Positions 62,298 through 64,000 of a stretch of DNA of 64,000 bases are shown here, piece by piece. Each line of letters opens with the position of its first letter. Position 1 is the first letter of the stretch. The stretch is from Versatilivorator sp963663845 (GTDB lineage Bacteria > Acidobacteriota > Terriglobia > Versatilivoradales > Versatilivoraceae). The notes under the pieces are model-generated. The model was not told the origin of the DNA and did no database searches. It was given only the letters and a program-made list of their open reading frames with translations. Both the position numbers and the translations under genes were made by a program. The stretch lies in assembly GCA_963663845.2 (NCBI GenBank), contig OY760650.2, positions 1,860,001 through 1,924,000 on the forward strand, written 5' to 3'.

Positions 62298-62825
62298 CTA
62301 CTCCTGCTTCCCGGTCCGAACATGTTCAGAGCGAACATCCAGGAGCACGGCGCCTCTTCGGTCCTTCAAGATGACCGTCGATTCGTACTTGTCGTCGCTG
62401 ATGAATCGATCCACGATCTTTCCTTCGAGGCCGGCGCCGAAATCGACGTACTTCCAGGTCATGGTCGAGGTTTCTTCGTCCCAATCGCCAATCCAGAAGC
62501 TGGTCGATCCGTCGGAATCGAATGTCCACTTGTGGTACTTCCTGCTGCCGGCGTCATAGCGTTGAATCTCGCGCGTTTCGTGCTGGCCGCTCCGGCTGAA
62601 CGTCTCCTGGAAATGGCCGTCCAGAATCCAGGCCGACTTCGACGTTCCCGAAAGTTCCTGCGAGCTGGGCGTCCAGGCCGCAGGCTTGAGAAGGGTCATG
62701 GACTTCCAGGCGCCATGCCATTGGTTCAGTATCTTGGCATGGGCCGATTGCGGTGGAGGTTTCGCAGCGGCAATCAACGCCGTTGCAAGCACAAGCAAGG
62801 CCGGCAGGACCCACAACCGTTTCAT
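62298..62825 (-). CDS. DUF1579-type exported protein
   Basis: This 175-aa protein starts at ATG 62825 and has the signal RLWVLPALLVLATALIAAA. The beta-barrel DUF1579 pattern is WHGAWKSMTLL, WILDGHFQETFS, YDAGSRKYHKWTFDSDGS, FWIGDWDEETSTMTWKY and STVILKDRRGAVLLD. Lipocalin/calycin-like; function unknown. Genes of this kind are frequent in Acidobacteriota and Bacteroidota. AAAGGAGCG lies upstream of the ATG. Confidence 0.78.
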   Translation of the reverse strand: MKRLWVLPALLVLATALIAAAKPPPQSAHAKILNQWHGAWKSMTLLKPAAWTPSSQELSGTSKSAWILDGHFQETFSRSGQHETREIQRYDAGSRKYHKWTFDSDGSTSFWIGDWDEETSTMTWKYVDFGAGLEGKIVDRFISDDKYESTVILKDRRGAVLLDVRSEHVRTGKQE

Positions 62826-62955
62826 GTTTCGCTCCTTTGCCTGGTGTGCCTCTTGGCGTACCGGTGAGGATACTGCAAACGCGCCAAGAATCGACGCCCT
62901 GTTCTTCAATCGGCCAACTTGTCCATTCTATCCTTAATGTCGTCATTCTGCCGTT

Positions 62956-63267
62956 TCACACTGGCTGCGGTTCGTAGCGCTCAACCCTGATCTCCTCCGC
63001 CCGGGCCCGCATCTGTGTGGCGTCGTACCAGGCCTGCATCCGCAGCAACATGTCCATGCTTACGGCAAAAGCCTTCTCGATGCGTAACGCCATCTCTGGC
63101 GACAGCGCGGAGTTGCCGTTCAGCAAGTCCGACAGCGTCGCCCGGCGGACTCCCAGTATCTCGGCTGCCCTGGTCACGTTCAGACCCAACTCCTCGATGA
63201 TCTCCGTGCGAATGAAGTCGCCTGGATGCGAAGGGGTCATGTTCACTTTGATACTGTTGGTTGCCAT
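62956..63267 (-). CDS. higA: HigA-type antitoxin, toxin doubtful
   Basis: This 103-aa HTH antitoxin (start ATG 63267) reads MTPSHPGDFIRTEIIEELGL, AAEILGVRRATLSDLLNGNS and RIEKAFAVSMDMLLRMQAWYD. Directly before it, overlapping by one base (TGATG), a minus-strand frame ends in VHFIDLLNLEDYH, like HigB endings, but extends only about 60 codons to an upstream stop and lacks a good start or the HigB core. So the toxin is probably lost. Tail EIRVERYEPQP is close to that of the 56550 HigA. Confidence 0.85.
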   Translation of the reverse strand: MATNSIKVNMTPSHPGDFIRTEIIEELGLNVTRAAEILGVRRATLSDLLNGNSALSPEMALRIEKAFAVSMDMLLRMQAWYDATQMRARAEEIRVERYEPQPV

Positions 63268-63440
63268 CAGTGGTAGTCCTCCAGGTTCAAGAGGTCGATA
63301 AAGTGTACGGTAATACCGTTCACTACGCAAGTCATTGGTCGGGTGCCGGCCGCCTGTTCAGTACGAAATTTTTGAATTTTGGATTGAATCTTTCCCACAC
63401 GACGGTAGATGGTCCTTGTCCGACACTCCCCTCTTTTTCG
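63267..63440 (-). pseudogene. Possible higB remnant
   Basis: The frame ending at 63267 reads IQKFRTEQAAGTRPMTCVV, then HFIDLLNLEDYH. The ending and the overlap with higA fit a HigB C-terminus, but the WRI/FRF core seen in the intact toxin is absent and no ATG gives a full-length protein. Weak call. Confidence 0.3.
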
Positions 63441-63522
63441 CTCTCCGCACTTCGATTTCTGCTAGGCTTTGATGGCCTGAACCCCTGCTGTTTCCATTGC
63501 CCGTTCCCTCTTGGGTGCCCAC

Positions 63523-64000
63523 ATGTTTTCTCGAACGCGACTCCCCTTGTTCCTGGCCGCAGCCCTCCTTTTGCCCGGCAGCCTGACCGCCCAGGAAGAC
63601 CCGCTCGCCAGCCGGGCCGACCCTTCCCTGGATTATCCGATCCGCGTGGTCGAGGCCGAGCCCTATCTGAGGCCGGGAACCGACATGTCGGGCGAGGGGG
63701 ATTTCAGGCCGGTGCACCGGGAACTGGGAACTCTTCCGGCGGAACGCCTGCGTTTGCCCGTTCCCGGCTCCACCTGGCGGCTGGACGGCCGGGTGGTCAG
63801 GACCGAGGATGGAACCCTCTACGCCGGTTTCGGCACCTATCTCTACCGGTCGGATGACGACGGCGGGAGCTGGACGGGCAGGCGGCTTCAGGGGTTGCCC
63901 GACACGGGGGGCGAACCGGTAGCCGCCCAGGCCTTCGGCGCAGCCGGACCCTATATCCTGGTGTGCCACGCCGCCACCGCCTTGCCGCCCGTGATGTCCG
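63523..64000 (+). CDS. Sialidase/BNR-type exported protein, 5' part
   Basis: The gene runs off the right edge. From ATG 63523 there is a signal peptide (RLPLFLAAALLLPGSLTA), then LYAGFGTYLYRSDDDGGSWT with an Asp-box (SDDDGGSWTG) of the BNR/sialidase-type propeller. About 159 residues are visible. Third propeller-type exported protein in the window with 11813 and 30346. Substrate unknown. Confidence 0.72.
   Translation, partial: MFSRTRLPLFLAAALLLPGSLTAQEDPLASRADPSLDYPIRVVEAEPYLRPGTDMSGEGDFRPVHRELGTLPAERLRLPVPGSTWRLDGRVVRTEDGTLYAGFGTYLYRSDDDGGSWTGRRLQGLPDTGGEPVAAQAFGAAGPYILVCHAATALPPVMS

Overview
The window is high-GC bacterial DNA with dense genes on both strands. The mix of genes suggests an uncultivated Acidobacteriota-like organism: a TPR protein with an N-terminal carboxypeptidase-regulatory-like domain, Tat-exported TIM-barrel hydrolases, sialidase-like propellers, a DUF1080 lipoprotein, an S46 dipeptidyl peptidase, PhyH, a TolB-like lipoprotein, and a fused acyl-ACP synthetase/acyltransferase. 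This is inference from gene content. There is no rRNA or other decisive marker. Several segments are visibly AT-richer than their surroundings (about 450-3370, 9590-9860, 20130-20240, 46480-47690, 54840-56340) and look acquired.

Layout. 1-8.9 kb is a defence island. It holds the 3' end of a type I restriction hsdS, a SIR2 + HerA-like ATPase pair, a decayed phd/hsdR junction, a small protein paired with a DUF1828-type protein, an orphan HicB, a Phd-type antitoxin overlapping hsdR, and a second orphan HicB. 9-10.1 kb is a toxin-antitoxin graveyard: an AbrB/PIN pair whose PIN gene is cut by a repeat element, and a VapB whose VapC is reduced to its first seven codons. 10.1-18.7 kb is an exported carbohydrate or sugar-acid hydrolase block with two paralogous Tat proteins, a double-propeller sialidase-like lipoprotein and a CehA/McbA-like PHP hydrolase. 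19-25.4 kb holds a ThiO-like oxidase, an IMDH/ICDH-family dehydrogenase, the fused synthetase/acyltransferase and a DUF4258/zinc-finger TA pair. 25.5-46.5 kb is mostly metabolic and housekeeping: HAD phosphatases, uxuA, a DNA-3-methyladenine glycosylase, bioA, cysE, queC, der, a MerR regulator, surE flanked by two tRNA-Pro genes, PhyH and an S46 peptidase. 46.6-57.2 kb is mixed accessory DNA: a PD-(D/E)XK nuclease, msrP, an atypical Nramp, an alcohol dehydrogenase, a DUF433/DUF5615 TA pair, an NHL protein, an IS630 element, a HEPN-like protein, a Sel1 protein and higBA. 57.4-59.5 kb is an octaheme cytochrome / NapC-like tetraheme / small membrane protein operon. 59.9-64 kb has an M19 dipeptidase-like gene, a sarcosine-oxidase-like gene preceded by an overlapping 53-codon HicB-like gene, a DUF1579 protein, a higA and the start of another sialidase-like gene.

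The intergenic DNA is colonised by several short non-coding repeat families: a GC-rich element of about 260 bp with five copies, an element of about 200 bp with terminal inverted repeats, an element of about 245 bp, and a GTAGGGGC-bounded element. One copy has truncated a PIN toxin gene.

The strongest leads are the composite type I/SIR2-HerA locus with its internal fossil, the octaheme-NapC operon, the IS-adjacent HEPN-like protein, the solitary PD-(D/E)XK nuclease, the paired 12-bp palindromes upstream of the IMDH-family gene, and the pattern of antitoxins kept while toxins are lost.
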